Part shown: in pieces, positions 23,079-31,610 of the stretch
How positions within the stretch are numbered: position 1 is the stretch's first letter
Layout: every line of letters begins with the position of its first letter
The notes under the pieces: model-generated
Databases searched by the model: none
Seen by the model: only the letters and a program-made list of their open reading frames with translations
Told to the model about the DNA's origin: nothing
Source of the DNA: CAZSLZ01 sp964607865
GTDB lineage: Bacteria > Vulcanimicrobiota > JAJTBE01 > CAZSLZ01
DNA length: 35,806 bases
Direction: 5' to 3'
Assembly (NCBI GenBank): GCA_964607865.1
Contig: CAZSLZ010000013.1
Coordinates: 1-35,806 of the forward strand
Position numbers and translations under genes: made by a program

Positions 23079-23639
23079 ATGAAGAAATTAAGCATATTTT
23101 CATTAATAGCAGTTTTAATGCTGTTGGTATCATGCGGGCTGACTATTAACAAAACCAAGTATTATAAAGCTCTGGAAGAAGGTGACCTGGCAACCGTTAA
23201 AGAGATGGTCAAGGAACACCCATCCCTGGTTAATGAAAAAATTGGCGATTCCGGGCAGACTGCCCTGGAATTTGCAATTGACAATAAACGTACTGAAATA
23301 GCTTTATTTTTAATTGAAAACGGCGCATCCGTGAACAACCGGTATTATTTACATTTTGCAGTAATGCAGGAAATGAAGGAAGTGGCTGGTGCCCTTATTG
23401 ACAAGGGAGTGAGTGTAAACACCGAGGATGAGCACGGCCGAACGCCACTGCACCAGGCTGTGGATACTTCAAATTTGGAAATGGTGAAGTTTCTGCTTTA
23501 CGATAAATATGCAGACCCCAACCCCAGAGATGAATGGACCAATACTCCCCTTCATTATGCCACTCTTAAAAGCAGAAAAGGCGAAAAACATTATGATGAG
23601 ATAGCAGAAATTCTGAGAAAAGCCAGGGGAACTAAATAA
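23079..23639 (+). CDS. Ankyrin-repeat lipoprotein
   Basis: A 186-residue lipoprotein. The start MKKLSIF at 23079 follows AGGTGA; an in-frame ATG at 23052 lacks a ribosome binding site. The lipobox is LLVSCG (Cys19). Four ankyrin repeats follow, with units TALEFAIDNKRTEIALFLIENGAS, YLHFAVM..., TPLHQAVD and TPLHYATL. It is likely duplicated or derived from the neighbouring larger ankyrin gene and co-transcribed with it. Together they could place ankyrin arrays on both sides of the inner membrane or in the periplasm. Its TAA is one base from the stop codon of the convergent gene at 23641. Confidence 0.88.
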   Translation: MKKLSIFSLIAVLMLLVSCGLTINKTKYYKALEEGDLATVKEMVKEHPSLVNEKIGDSGQTALEFAIDNKRTEIALFLIENGASVNNRYYLHFAVMQEMKEVAGALIDKGVSVNTEDEHGRTPLHQAVDTSNLEMVKFLLYDKYADPNPRDEWTNTPLHYATLKSRKGEKHYDEIAEILRKARGTK

Positions 23640-23640
23640 T

Positions 23641-24111
23641 TTAAACAGACTCAGGTTCCAGTTCCAGAACTTCCGCCGCTTTTCCAGGGTCTATTCTGTA
23701 AGAAGAACCTCTGCCCTGATAAAAGCCATGTTCTTTTATCATATGAATACTGAGATCGGTATAAAACAATTCCTGGTCTTTTTCTGTATTGATTACGTGA
23801 GTAATTACCTTTCGATGAACTCCGGGGTCGCCAAAGGGGCAGGGAAGTTTGCCCCGGAACGTAGCCACTTTCACTTTAAAATGAGGGGGAATTTCAAAAT
23901 ATTCTTCCAGTCCTTCATATGCCGCATCCCTTAATTGTTTCATTTTATCGGCTATCTGTTCATGAGTATAACCCAGCCTTTTTACTTCGGCATCATCGGA
24001 TTCCAATATGTCGATCAAATTGCGGCCATCTTCACCCAGAAAACCCGAGAGGGTTATAATACCAGGTTTCATTCTATCCTGAATATTCTGCATTTGAACC
24101 GTTTGTTTCAT
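23641..24111 (-). CDS. Conserved-looking hypothetical protein at the end of the nqr operon
   Basis: A 156-residue soluble protein that I do not recognise. It begins with a strand-rich block (KPGIITLSGFLGEDGRNLID), then a helix-rich segment ending in AAYEGLEEYFEIPPHF, then a remarkable stretch VATFRGKLPCPFGDPGVHRKVIT whose Cys, Asp and His residues look like a binding or active site, then TDLSIHMIKEHGFYQGRGSSYRIDP. The density of Gly, Pro, His and aromatic residues resembles a conserved family. GGGAGG lies 5 nt before the ATG, 12 bp after nqrF on the same strand, so it is probably the last gene of the nqr operon. A link to NQR assembly or sodium physiology is inference from position only. Confidence 0.7.
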   Translation of the reverse strand: MKQTVQMQNIQDRMKPGIITLSGFLGEDGRNLIDILESDDAEVKRLGYTHEQIADKMKQLRDAAYEGLEEYFEIPPHFKVKVATFRGKLPCPFGDPGVHRKVITHVINTEKDQELFYTDLSIHMIKEHGFYQGRGSSYRIDPGKAAEVLELEPESV

Positions 24112-24123
24112 TGAATCCTCCCA

Positions 24124-25227
24124 TCAGGCAAATTTATCGTAGTAGATTAATTCTTCAGGGACCCCTTTGGAAGTAAGTACTTTTACACAGGCATCAATCA
24201 TACCCGGGCTTCCGCACAAATAAGCCTCCACATTTTCTCCCGATTCCAGGTGCTTTGAAACCACATCGGTAATAAGCCCCTTTTCTCCTTCCCAGTTGTC
24301 CTCAGGTTGGGGGTGGGATAAGGCTGGTATGAATTTAAAATTGGGCAGGTCCTTTTCAAACTCTTTCATTAAATCAACCAGGAAAAGATCCTTGAGGCTC
24401 CGGGCACCAAAGAAATACATGGTTTTGCGGTTAATATTATTTTCCCTCATTTTAAGCAGAATGGATTTAATGGGAGCCATGCCCGATCCACCGGCAATGA
24501 AGACTATATCTCTGTCGGTATCACGGAGATGAAAATCTCCATAGGGGCCGTTAAAGGTTACCTCATCACCTTCTTTCAGATACTGATGAACCCAGGTGGT
24601 GCATATTCCGTTAGGTACGTACCGGATTTCCAGTTCGACTTTATTTTTCTGTGAAGCTGGTGATGAAACCGAATAGGCGCGATAAACCGATTCGGCGGAA
24701 AGTTCGTATTCAGGCACCTGAAGTTGAATAAATTGTCCCGATGTGAATTCTATAGAATCGGGTTCTATAAGTTCTATGGTAACTTCCTTTATGTCGTGGG
24801 TCAGGCCTTTAAGCTGGGCAATTCTGCCTTTAAATCTCTTAATTTTAAATAATTCTTCGGGTATTTTGATTATATAGTCATTTTTTACTTTGCACTGGCA
24901 TGATAACCGGATATTCTGGTTTTTTTCCTCGGGGCTCAGCCAGGGCAATTCGGTAGGCAGGTAATCGCCGGCGCCCTCCTCAACTTTGACCTTGCACAGG
25001 CCACAGGAGCCCCTTCCCCCACAGGCTGAAGGAATAAAGATTTCATTTTGCATAAGAGTTGCCAGCAGGGATTTTCCGCCCTCGGCGGTAATCTCTTTTT
25101 CATCATTTATGGTAATTTTTACTTCCCCGTAATTGGCGATGGTTGCATCAGCAATGAGTATCAATGTTGCAAGAATGGTGGTAATGCCACACATTACACC
25201 CACGCCAAGTAAAAAAGTTGTAAACAT
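24124..25227 (-). CDS. nqrF: NQR subunit F, NADH dehydrogenase subunit
   Basis: A 367-residue protein, shorter than the usual 407 or so. One N-terminal membrane helix (1-30) is followed by a 2Fe-2S ferredoxin domain with ligands Cys69, Cys75, Cys78 and Cys110, the same spacing as Vibrio NqrF. Then comes an FAD/NAD reductase module: RAYSVSSP for FAD, GGSGMAPIKSIL for NAD, YLCGSPGMIDACV, and the C-terminal YYDKFA. It takes electrons from NADH into the sodium pump. The gap to nqrE is 12 bp. Confidence 0.95.
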   Translation of the reverse strand: MFTTFLLGVGVMCGITTILATLILIADATIANYGEVKITINDEKEITAEGGKSLLATLMQNEIFIPSACGGRGSCGLCKVKVEEGAGDYLPTELPWLSPEEKNQNIRLSCQCKVKNDYIIKIPEELFKIKRFKGRIAQLKGLTHDIKEVTIELIEPDSIEFTSGQFIQLQVPEYELSAESVYRAYSVSSPASQKNKVELEIRYVPNGICTTWVHQYLKEGDEVTFNGPYGDFHLRDTDRDIVFIAGGSGMAPIKSILLKMRENNINRKTMYFFGARSLKDLFLVDLMKEFEKDLPNFKFIPALSHPQPEDNWEGEKGLITDVVSKHLESGENVEAYLCGSPGMIDACVKVLTSKGVPEELIYYDKFA

Positions 25228-25239
25228 AATATCTCCCGT

Positions 25240-25836
25240 TTAGTAAGTCATTTTAATCATTCCGGTAAAACCGATAAAAGCCAGTGCCATAATTCCTGCA
25301 ATAATAAGGGCGATGCCGGCGCCCTCCAGTGGTTTGGGAACCCTGGAGCGGGCCATTTTGGTACGGATCCCTGCCATAGCCAGGATAGCTACCATCCAGC
25401 CTATTCCACTGCCCATACCGTAGGCAAAAGCATTTAACAGAGTGTATTCCCTTATTACCATAAACAGGCTTGCGCCCAGAATAGCGCAGTTAACAGTTAT
25501 CAGAGGTAGAAAAATTCCCAGGTTGGCGTACAAAGTATCCGAAACCCGTTCGATAATCATTTCCACAATTTGAACAAACGCTGCAATGACAATGATGAAA
25601 ATGATATATTCCAGATAGACCAGATCCAGGGGGACCAGAATATAGTGGTGTATCACCCAGTTGATAACACAGGTGCAGGTCATCACGAAGACCACTGCGA
25701 AGCCCAGGCCGGTGGAGGTTTTTATCTCTCTGGAAACTGCAAGAAATGAGCACATGCCCAGGTAGTTGGTCAGCAATATATTATTGGTAAAAATTGCGGC
25801 AAAAAATATGGTAAACGCCAGCAGGCCCGTGTTCAT
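25240..25836 (-). CDS. nqrE: NQR subunit E
   Basis: A 198-residue, six-helix membrane subunit, normal length. Family phrases include FTNNILLTNYLGMCSFLAVS, with the conserved Cys28 region thought to co-ordinate the membrane iron site, and VNCAILGASLFMV. It is distinguishable from NqrD by sequence order and helices. It overlaps the stop of nqrD by 4 bp (ATGA), indicating translational coupling. RnfA is the homologue in the Rnf complex, but the presence of nqrF rather than rnfB/rnfC makes this NQR. Confidence 0.93.
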   Translation of the reverse strand: MNTGLLAFTIFFAAIFTNNILLTNYLGMCSFLAVSREIKTSTGLGFAVVFVMTCTCVINWVIHHYILVPLDLVYLEYIIFIIVIAAFVQIVEMIIERVSDTLYANLGIFLPLITVNCAILGASLFMVIREYTLLNAFAYGMGSGIGWMVAILAMAGIRTKMARSRVPKPLEGAGIALIIAGIMALAFIGFTGMIKMTY

Positions 25837-26459
25837 TTTGCTTTCTCCTCTGTATTTTCTTTAATGAAGTATCCCTTGACAATCCAGATAAAAATGGCAA
25901 GCATAAAGAAGCCACCCGGCGCCATAACCATAATGGACCAGTTGACCCAGCCGGCGCCCAGCAGGTTTTGTCCCCACAGGGAGCCCGACCCCAGCAATTC
26001 CCGGAAAATGGCGATTGCCATAAGCACATAGGAATAGCCAATGCCCGAGGAGATGCCGTCAATAAGAGACAGATAAGGTGGGTTGGAAATAGCATAAGCT
26101 TCAGCCCTGCCCATAATTATGCAGTTGGTAATAATCAACCCCACATAAGGCCCAAGTTGCCGGGAAATATCCGGCAGGTAGGCTTTTAAAAATATATGCA
26201 CAATAATAACAAAGCAGGCTATTATCAGAACTTCAACCATCATTCGAACCCTGGAGGGGATTTTCTTTCGCAGTAATGAAACGCAGAGGTTGGATAAAGC
26301 TGTGACAAACACCAGGCCGGCACACATAACCACCGTATTTTTCAAGACATTCGTAACCGCCAGGGTTGAGCATATACCCAGAATTTGCACAAATACCGGA
26401 TTATTTTTACCCAGGTTTTCTAGAAAGAGTTTGGTGGAGCGAGATTTCAGCATTGCCAC
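25833..26459 (-). CDS. nqrD: NQR subunit D
   Basis: A 208-residue, six-helix membrane subunit, normal length. Conserved features are LGICSTLAVTN with the iron-site cysteine, and TNCIIMGRAEAYA. The start is GTG at 26457-26459, set by AGGAGG 7 nt upstream; the ATG at 26453 would be too far. It meets the end of nqrC within one base. NqrD pairs with NqrE in the membrane and shares the inverted-repeat topology of that family. Confidence 0.93.
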   Translation of the reverse strand: MAMLKSRSTKLFLENLGKNNPVFVQILGICSTLAVTNVLKNTVVMCAGLVFVTALSNLCVSLLRKKIPSRVRMMVEVLIIACFVIIVHIFLKAYLPDISRQLGPYVGLIITNCIIMGRAEAYAISNPPYLSLIDGISSGIGYSYVLMAIAIFRELLGSGSLWGQNLLGAGWVNWSIMVMAPGGFFMLAIFIWIVKGYFIKENTEEKAK

Positions 26460-27094
26460 TACTTGACCTCCTTGACAATTTCGGGAGCCTGTGAAATAGT
26501 TCTGTTAACCAGGTTTTTAACTCCGGTGGTGGTGATGGTGGCGCCGGTAATGGCCTGGAATTCCCGATCACTGGTATCGGTTTTTTCTGGGATAAAATCC
26601 AGAGGCCCCACCTTTCCCCGAAACTGATCCTGAAACCAGGTTTCGTTAATCCTGGCGCCCAGGCCAGGGGTTTCGTTATCCTTTATAAAGTCTATCCCGG
26701 TAATCTTTTTTAAATCCTTATCCAGCCCCACTACAGCAACTATTGCCCCCCATAAACCGGCTCCGCTGTGCTCAAATACATAACCCTCAATATCCCCCGT
26801 ACCGGGAGATAAAATTTTGTAATACTTTACTACACCTTCACTATCCCTGACAGGTTCCACCCTTTTTTTATACAAGGACTCCACTTCGTCTTCGGGAATC
26901 TCTTCTGATTGCTGAATACCTGCAGCAAAAAGAACAGCCCGTCTCAGCATTAAAGACTCTTTTGCCTTCACCGTTTCCCTGGTGGAAAGATGAATCCAGG
27001 TTAACAGGGATACAAAAACTATAGTTAAAGCCAGCATAAAACCAATAGTATATGCAGCTTCCTTTAATTTACTCTTACTCCTGGCGTGTGTCAT
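26459..27094 (-). CDS. nqrC: NQR subunit C (FMN-carrying)
   Basis: A 211-residue protein with one N-terminal membrane helix and a periplasmic FMN-binding domain. The flavinylation motif is AITGATITTTG near residue 183, in which the Thr of S/T-G-A-T carries FMN through a phosphoester bond. ETPGLGARI is the other conserved block. The length is nearer RnfG (about 205) than Vibrio NqrC (about 257). It overlaps nqrB by 4 bp. Flavin attachment needs an ApbE enzyme, not encoded in this window. Confidence 0.92.
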   Translation of the reverse strand: MTHARSKSKLKEAAYTIGFMLALTIVFVSLLTWIHLSTRETVKAKESLMLRRAVLFAAGIQQSEEIPEDEVESLYKKRVEPVRDSEGVVKYYKILSPGTGDIEGYVFEHSGAGLWGAIVAVVGLDKDLKKITGIDFIKDNETPGLGARINETWFQDQFRGKVGPLDFIPEKTDTSDREFQAITGATITTTGVKNLVNRTISQAPEIVKEVK

Positions 27095-28053
27095 GAACCA
27101 GCCTCCGCCTTTTTCTTCTTCTGTTGTTCTTTTATTACGTGATCCATAATGGGGTTAAACATATTGCCCAGTAAAACGGCAAACATAAGGCCTTCCGCCC
27201 AGCTGGAATAGACTCTGATAAGTACGGTCATGATTCCGACAAAAGCCCCGAATATCCATCGTCCGGGGTCAGTGGTGGCAGCGGAAACAGGGTCTGTGGC
27301 AACAAAGAAAACCCCGAATAAGAATCCTCCGGCAAACAGAGCTTCCCAGGGGGTAATAGCATTTGGCACCTTAAAATGCCATAACAATGCCTGGGTAATA
27401 AGCATTCCCACTAACCCTCCGACTACAATGCGGTAATTGGCAGCTTTTTTCCATATTATAAACAGACCGCCCAGAATAATCAGAACTGCACTGGTTTCTC
27501 CCAGAGAGCCGGGAATGGCCCCCAGGATCAAATCCATTAGAGGTACATTTCCGCCTTCGGCAAGGATTTTCAATGGGGTAGCCCCGGTAAGGGCATCGGG
27601 GGTATTTCCCCGCCATAAATGGGCAAAACCGGCGGGAAACCCGGAATAGGGTTCCACCCACATATTGGTCATATGACGGCCAAAACTCACATACAGAAAG
27701 GCCCTGCCTACCATTGCCGGGTTGAAAATATTTCTGCCAAACCCACCAAATACCATTTTGCCAAAAGTTACTGCAAAGACAGCTCCCAGGGCAACCATCC
27801 ATAAAGGCAACGTTACCGGTATGGAAAGAGCCAGAATAGAATTTGTAACAAATACTGCCGACGAAACGGGCTGTTTTTCATTTTTCAGAAACAGCCACTC
27901 GGTAGCAAACCCTGCCACATTGGCGGTAAGAATTACAAGCAGGCCTCTCCATCCAAATAGATAGACGGATGCTATGGCCAGGGGAGCCAGGGCATATAAC
28001 ACTCTCTGCATGGGCAGCTGCCATAATATTAATTTTTTTTTGGTCTGGGGCAT
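27091..28053 (-). CDS. nqrB: NQR subunit B (FMN-carrying membrane subunit)
   Basis: A 320-residue membrane subunit, shorter than Vibrio NqrB (about 415) and closer in length to RnfD. Start ATG at 28051-28053 follows AAGG at 5 nt; a GTG lies at 28059. The covalent-FMN motif is DALTGATPLKIL near residues 153-164, matching the D-x-x-S/T-G-A-T attachment pattern. Other family blocks include GRNIFNPAMVGRAFLY and FGVFFVATDPVSAATTDPGRW. This is the first gene of the operon, so the usual nqrA is missing upstream: the preceding gap of 281 bp contains no open frame and then divergent tatD. Confidence 0.93.
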   Translation of the reverse strand: MPQTKKKLILWQLPMQRVLYALAPLAIASVYLFGWRGLLVILTANVAGFATEWLFLKNEKQPVSSAVFVTNSILALSIPVTLPLWMVALGAVFAVTFGKMVFGGFGRNIFNPAMVGRAFLYVSFGRHMTNMWVEPYSGFPAGFAHLWRGNTPDALTGATPLKILAEGGNVPLMDLILGAIPGSLGETSAVLIILGGLFIIWKKAANYRIVVGGLVGMLITQALLWHFKVPNAITPWEALFAGGFLFGVFFVATDPVSAATTDPGRWIFGAFVGIMTVLIRVYSSWAEGLMFAVLLGNMFNPIMDHVIKEQQKKKKAEAGS

Positions 28054-28340
28054 AGTCACCTTATTTCACTTTCATAGTTTTCAATATACAAACTTTTAAT
28101 TTTTCCATTTCAGTAATCATCATCGGGGAAAGCCTTCGAAGTTGCTGTTTAAACTAATTTTTCGCTGAAAAGCTATTGTTCCCTTCCGGCTTTAATTAAA
28201 GCTCATTATTGATTAAATTTAAATAATTTTATAGCAGTTATATTTGTTTTTAATCCTTAATTTACTTATTACAGTTTTTCATTGAAAGGATTTTACTGGT
28301 TTATTGTTAATATTTTAATTGAACTTACAGGAGGGAAAAA

Positions 28341-29129
28341 TTGCTTTTAGATATTCATACACATATAGAAAGATATAAAGGTTCCTATAAAAAAACGGCA
28401 TTGAAAGAAATACGCAAGCTGGGTATTCTGTCTATCAGCAATTCGGTGGACCTGCCTTCTTATGAAGACAACAGGGAGCTGGCAGAAAAGAATCCTCTGA
28501 TAATTCCCTCTGCAGGGATACATCCCATCAATGCAGACTATTACATAAATAAATTTGAAGAAATTGAAACTGCAGTTAATTCCAGCCTTTTTGTTGGGGA
28601 AGTTGGGCTGGACGGAAAAATACCCGGAGATAAAACCCATTTCGACAACCAGAAAAAAGTGTTCGAATTTATTTTAAAAAGAGCAAAAGAACTGGATAAA
28701 CCGGTAATTGTTCATTGCCGGGAGGCTGAGGAAGAAACTTATGAAATGTTGAAACGGCTTAAGTTGGAGAGGGTGGTTATTCACTGGTATTCCGGCCCCA
28801 TAGAAACATATATTAAAATGGTCAGGAGGGGTTTCAAGTTTTCCATAGGTTTTATGGTATTGCACTCGGATTTCATTCGTGTAATCGCCCGCAGAATTAA
28901 CCGTGAGCAATTATTGATTGAAACCGACAACCCGGCAGGTTACGAAAAGAACCATCACATTCCTGGAATGCCCCACATAATAAAGGATATTATTCGGGAA
29001 ACAGCCAGGTTGCGTAACCAGAGCCAGACTGAAATTGAACAGATTAACTGGGAAAATTTTATGCATATGCTGACATCCGTAGAACGACAGCAGATTATAA
29101 TGGCAATTAACAAAAGCAAGGGTTTATAG
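28341..29129 (+). CDS. TatD-family metal-dependent hydrolase
   Basis: A 262-residue TIM-barrel hydrolase. Metal ligands are DIHTHIE (His6, His8), GEVGLDG with Glu87, VIVHCREA with His125, VIHWYSGP with His148, and ETDNPAG with Asp196. The IHWYSG form replaces the usual IHCFSG and is shared by a subset of the family. Members act as 3'-5' exonucleases or on other phosphoester or amide substrates. The start is TTG at 28341, set by GGAGGG 5 nt upstream; no ATG is suitably placed. It is divergent from nqrB and 332 bp upstream of nrdJ. The 28060-28340 gap is AT-rich, with no feature I could fix. Confidence 0.88.
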   Translation: MLLDIHTHIERYKGSYKKTALKEIRKLGILSISNSVDLPSYEDNRELAEKNPLIIPSAGIHPINADYYINKFEEIETAVNSSLFVGEVGLDGKIPGDKTHFDNQKKVFEFILKRAKELDKPVIVHCREAEEETYEMLKRLKLERVVIHWYSGPIETYIKMVRRGFKFSIGFMVLHSDFIRVIARRINREQLLIETDNPAGYEKNHHIPGMPHIIKDIIRETARLRNQSQTEIEQINWENFMHMLTSVERQQIIMAINKSKGL

Positions 29130-29188
29130 AAAAATATTACTTATGAACTATTATTTCTACAACTGATAATTTCAAATTTATTACCAAA

Positions 29189-29215
29189 AACACCTGTAAA
29201 AATGGGTGTTAATGT
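29189..29215 (+). terminator. Possible weak terminator after the tatD-family gene
   Basis: AACACC (29189-29194) and GGTGTT (29205-29210) can pair, followed by AATGTAAATTTTATT. It is a short stem with a poor T-run. The rest of 29130-29385 is AT-rich, with no gene or cobalamin-riboswitch signature that I could find. Confidence 0.3.
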
Positions 29216-29385
29216 AAATTTTATTAGTTTTATTCAACAAACTTCATTTTTAACCTATTATCTGTGAAAATATTCCAGTTTAGGGGAAGTAAAATTTATT
29301 TTTTTCACAGCAGGTTTTTAATAAAAAAATAAAGAAGCATTAACGAGCAGTATCTCACGATGTAGCAGTTCAAGCACCCGATATT

Positions 29386-29447
29386 TTGGCTTTCCCATAT
29401 TTTATCTTATAAAGCATCTGTTTATATTGTTATTGCTATTTATAAAC
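29386..29447 (+). promoter_or_regulatory. nrdJ promoter with adjacent inverted repeat
   Basis: TTGGCT (29386-29391), a 16-bp spacer and TATAAA (29408-29413) form a plausible promoter. Directly downstream GTTTATA (29420-29426) and TATAAAC (29441-29447) are inverted copies, a possible operator. They do not match the NrdR-box consensus well. Confidence 0.45.
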
Positions 29448-29461
29448 AAAGGAGCATCGCA

Positions 29462-31540
29462 GTGGCTAGGAATTTCGACGTTCTGGAGTTGCCTCTCCAG
29501 TTTACAAAAAAAGCAGAAAAAAGGCAGAAAATGACTTTAAATCTGACAGAAAATGCAAAAACTGTGTTGAAAGCGCGATATTTGCAAAAAAATTTGCAGG
29601 GTGAAATTACTGAAACCTTCGAAGAATTGTTCCATCGGGTGGCAAAAACTGTTGCAATGGCTGAAACCCGTTATGGCAACCTCGATAAGATGGAAGAATA
29701 TGAGGAGAAATTTTATAATTTAATGACAAATTTAAAGTTTCTCCCCAATTCTCCCACTTTGATGAATGCCGGAACCGAAGAAGGCCAACTTTCAGCCTGT
29801 TTTGTCATTCCCGTGGGAGATTCAATGAAGGAAATCTTCGAAGCTGTGAAGTACGCAGCTTTAATTCAGAAAAGCGGCGGGGGTGTTGGCTACAGTTTTT
29901 CCCGGCTTCGTCCGGCGGGAGATCGTGTCAAGACCACCAAGGGAGTTTCCAGCGGGCCCATATCTTTTATGAAGGTATTCAACGAAGCCACTGAGACAGT
30001 GAAGCAGGGCGGCAAGCGACGGGGCGCCAATATGGGGGTTCTGCGGGTGGATCACCCCGACATACTGGATTTCATTGAGGCAAAATCCATTGAGGGGGAG
30101 TTTTATAATTTCAATATTTCAGTGGGAATCACCGACAAATTTATGGAAGCTCTGGAAAGCGGCGGTGAATATGCTCTGATAAACCCTCGCAGTGGTGAGA
30201 AAGTGGAAAGCCTGAAAGCAAGGGAGGTATGGAATAAGATTATAAGAAACGCCTGGGACAAGGGAGATCCGGGACTTCTGTTTATTGACAGAATAAACGA
30301 GAATAACCCTACCCCCTCCATAGGCAGCATTGAATCCACCAACCCATGCGGTGAAGCCTGCCTGCTTCCCTTCGAAGCCTGCAACCTGGGCTCCATCAAC
30401 TTGAGTAAATTTGTCAAGAATAATTCCATTGATTATAACGAGTTAAAAAAGACGGTACACCTGGCGGTTCGCTTCCTGGACAATGTGATTGATGTAAATG
30501 AATATGTCCCTTCAATTCCCCAGATTAAGAAAATGACTAAATGCAACCGGAAGATAGGCCTGGGAATTATGGGTTTTGCCGATTTGCTCATTGACCTGGG
30601 TATTTCTTACAATGATGAGAAAGCCAGGAAAGTTGGCGATTCGGTAATGTCATTTATTTCAAGAGAGGCAAAAAAAGCATCTTCAAGATTGGCCCGGGAA
30701 CGGGGCTCTTTCCCCAACTGGGACAAATCAACTTTTGCCCCTAAAACCCCGATGCGCAATGCCTGTGTTACCAGCATTGCCCCCACCGGCACCCTGTCAA
30801 TTATTGCCGGTTGTTCGCCAGGAATTGAGCCCCTGTTCGGAGTTTGTTTCGAGCGAAATGTGCTTGACGGAGAGAAATTACTGGAAGTAAATCCCAGGTT
30901 TGAAAAAATCGCCAGAAAACGGGGGTTCTACTCTGAAGAACTTATAAGAAGAATGGCCGGCGCCGGTACTATTCAAAATTTCAATGCAGTCCCCGACGAT
31001 GTAAAGGAATTGTTTGTTACTGCCCACGATATACCGCCGAAAAACCACGTTCTTATGCAGGCAGCTTTTCAGAACCACGTGGATATGAGCGTCTCCAAGA
31101 CCATTAACCTTCCTCACAAGGCCACAATGGAAGAAGTAGGCGAAGTATATCTGCTGTCCTACAGGAGCGGCTGCAAGGGCAACACGGTTTTCAGGGACGG
31201 CTGCCGGACAATGCAGGTAATAACCATGGGCAAAAAAGACAGCCAATTGGGCCAGGCTGATGATTTTGAAGTAATAAAAAATAATTATGATACCAGGGAA
31301 ATACCCCAGGCCGAACTGGATCAGTTAAAAATTATGCCTTTACCGGTTACGGTAAGAAAAGGCAAGAACGGTTCCAACGGAAAAAATGGGAAAAACGGAA
31401 AATCGGAAAACGAAGAGGAAATGTTCAAGATTCCCACATTTTTTTCCAATTCCAAACCCTGCCCTGAATGCGGCGAGGGCACCATTATAACCGGGGCCTG
31501 TTCTGTCTGCCACCATTGCGGCTATTCCAAATGCGGTTAG
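29462..31540 (+). CDS. nrdJ: Adenosylcobalamin-dependent (class II) ribonucleoside-diphosphate reductase
   Basis: A 692-residue class II ribonucleotide reductase that makes deoxyribonucleotides with B12 and works with or without oxygen. Core residues: Cys113 (QLSACF) and Cys307 (FEACNLGS) as the redox pair, Cys296 in NPCGE as the radical cysteine with Asn294 and Glu298 beside it, and TGTLSIIAGCSPGIEP for substrate phosphate binding. No N-terminal ATP-cone is visible. The C-terminus has an Asn/Gly/Lys linker and a zinc-ribbon tail with Cys667, 670, 680, 683, 686 and 691, which in NrdJ re-reduces the active site. The start is GTG at 29462 behind AAAGGAG. The stop is TAG, followed by a strong terminator. 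Confidence 0.96.
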   Translation: MARNFDVLELPLQFTKKAEKRQKMTLNLTENAKTVLKARYLQKNLQGEITETFEELFHRVAKTVAMAETRYGNLDKMEEYEEKFYNLMTNLKFLPNSPTLMNAGTEEGQLSACFVIPVGDSMKEIFEAVKYAALIQKSGGGVGYSFSRLRPAGDRVKTTKGVSSGPISFMKVFNEATETVKQGGKRRGANMGVLRVDHPDILDFIEAKSIEGEFYNFNISVGITDKFMEALESGGEYALINPRSGEKVESLKAREVWNKIIRNAWDKGDPGLLFIDRINENNPTPSIGSIESTNPCGEACLLPFEACNLGSINLSKFVKNNSIDYNELKKTVHLAVRFLDNVIDVNEYVPSIPQIKKMTKCNRKIGLGIMGFADLLIDLGISYNDEKARKVGDSVMSFISREAKKASSRLARERGSFPNWDKSTFAPKTPMRNACVTSIAPTGTLSIIAGCSPGIEPLFGVCFERNVLDGEKLLEVNPRFEKIARKRGFYSEELIRRMAGAGTIQNFNAVPDDVKELFVTAHDIPPKNHVLMQAAFQNHVDMSVSKTINLPHKATMEEVGEVYLLSYRSGCKGNTVFRDGCRTMQVITMGKKDSQLGQADDFEVIKNNYDTREIPQAELDQLKIMPLPVTVRKGKNGSNGKNGKNGKSENEEEMFKIPTFFSNSKPCPECGEGTIITGACSVCHHCGYSKCG

Positions 31541-31553
31541 AAAGAGCGACAAA

Positions 31554-31583
31554 GAAAAAAAGAGCCGAAAGGCTCTTTTTGAA
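31554..31583. terminator. Bidirectional terminator between nrdJ and the NHL lipoprotein
   Basis: AAAAAGAGCC (31557-31566), tetraloop GAAA, GGCTCTTTTT (31571-31580). A/T tails on both sides let it end both nrdJ (plus) and the convergent lipoprotein gene (minus). Confidence 0.9.
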
Positions 31584-31610
31584 TTTGGCTTCAACCTTTT
31601 ATTATATAGC

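Noticed and set aside
25240..28053. Rnf electron-transport complex instead of NQR
   Set aside because: An NqrF-type subunit (2Fe-2S plus FAD/NAD reductase) is encoded, while rnfB- and rnfC-type polyferredoxin genes are absent.
29130..29461. Cobalamin riboswitch upstream of the B12-dependent reductase
   Set aside because: The conserved B12-box and core of that riboswitch class are not visible in the 332-bp gap.
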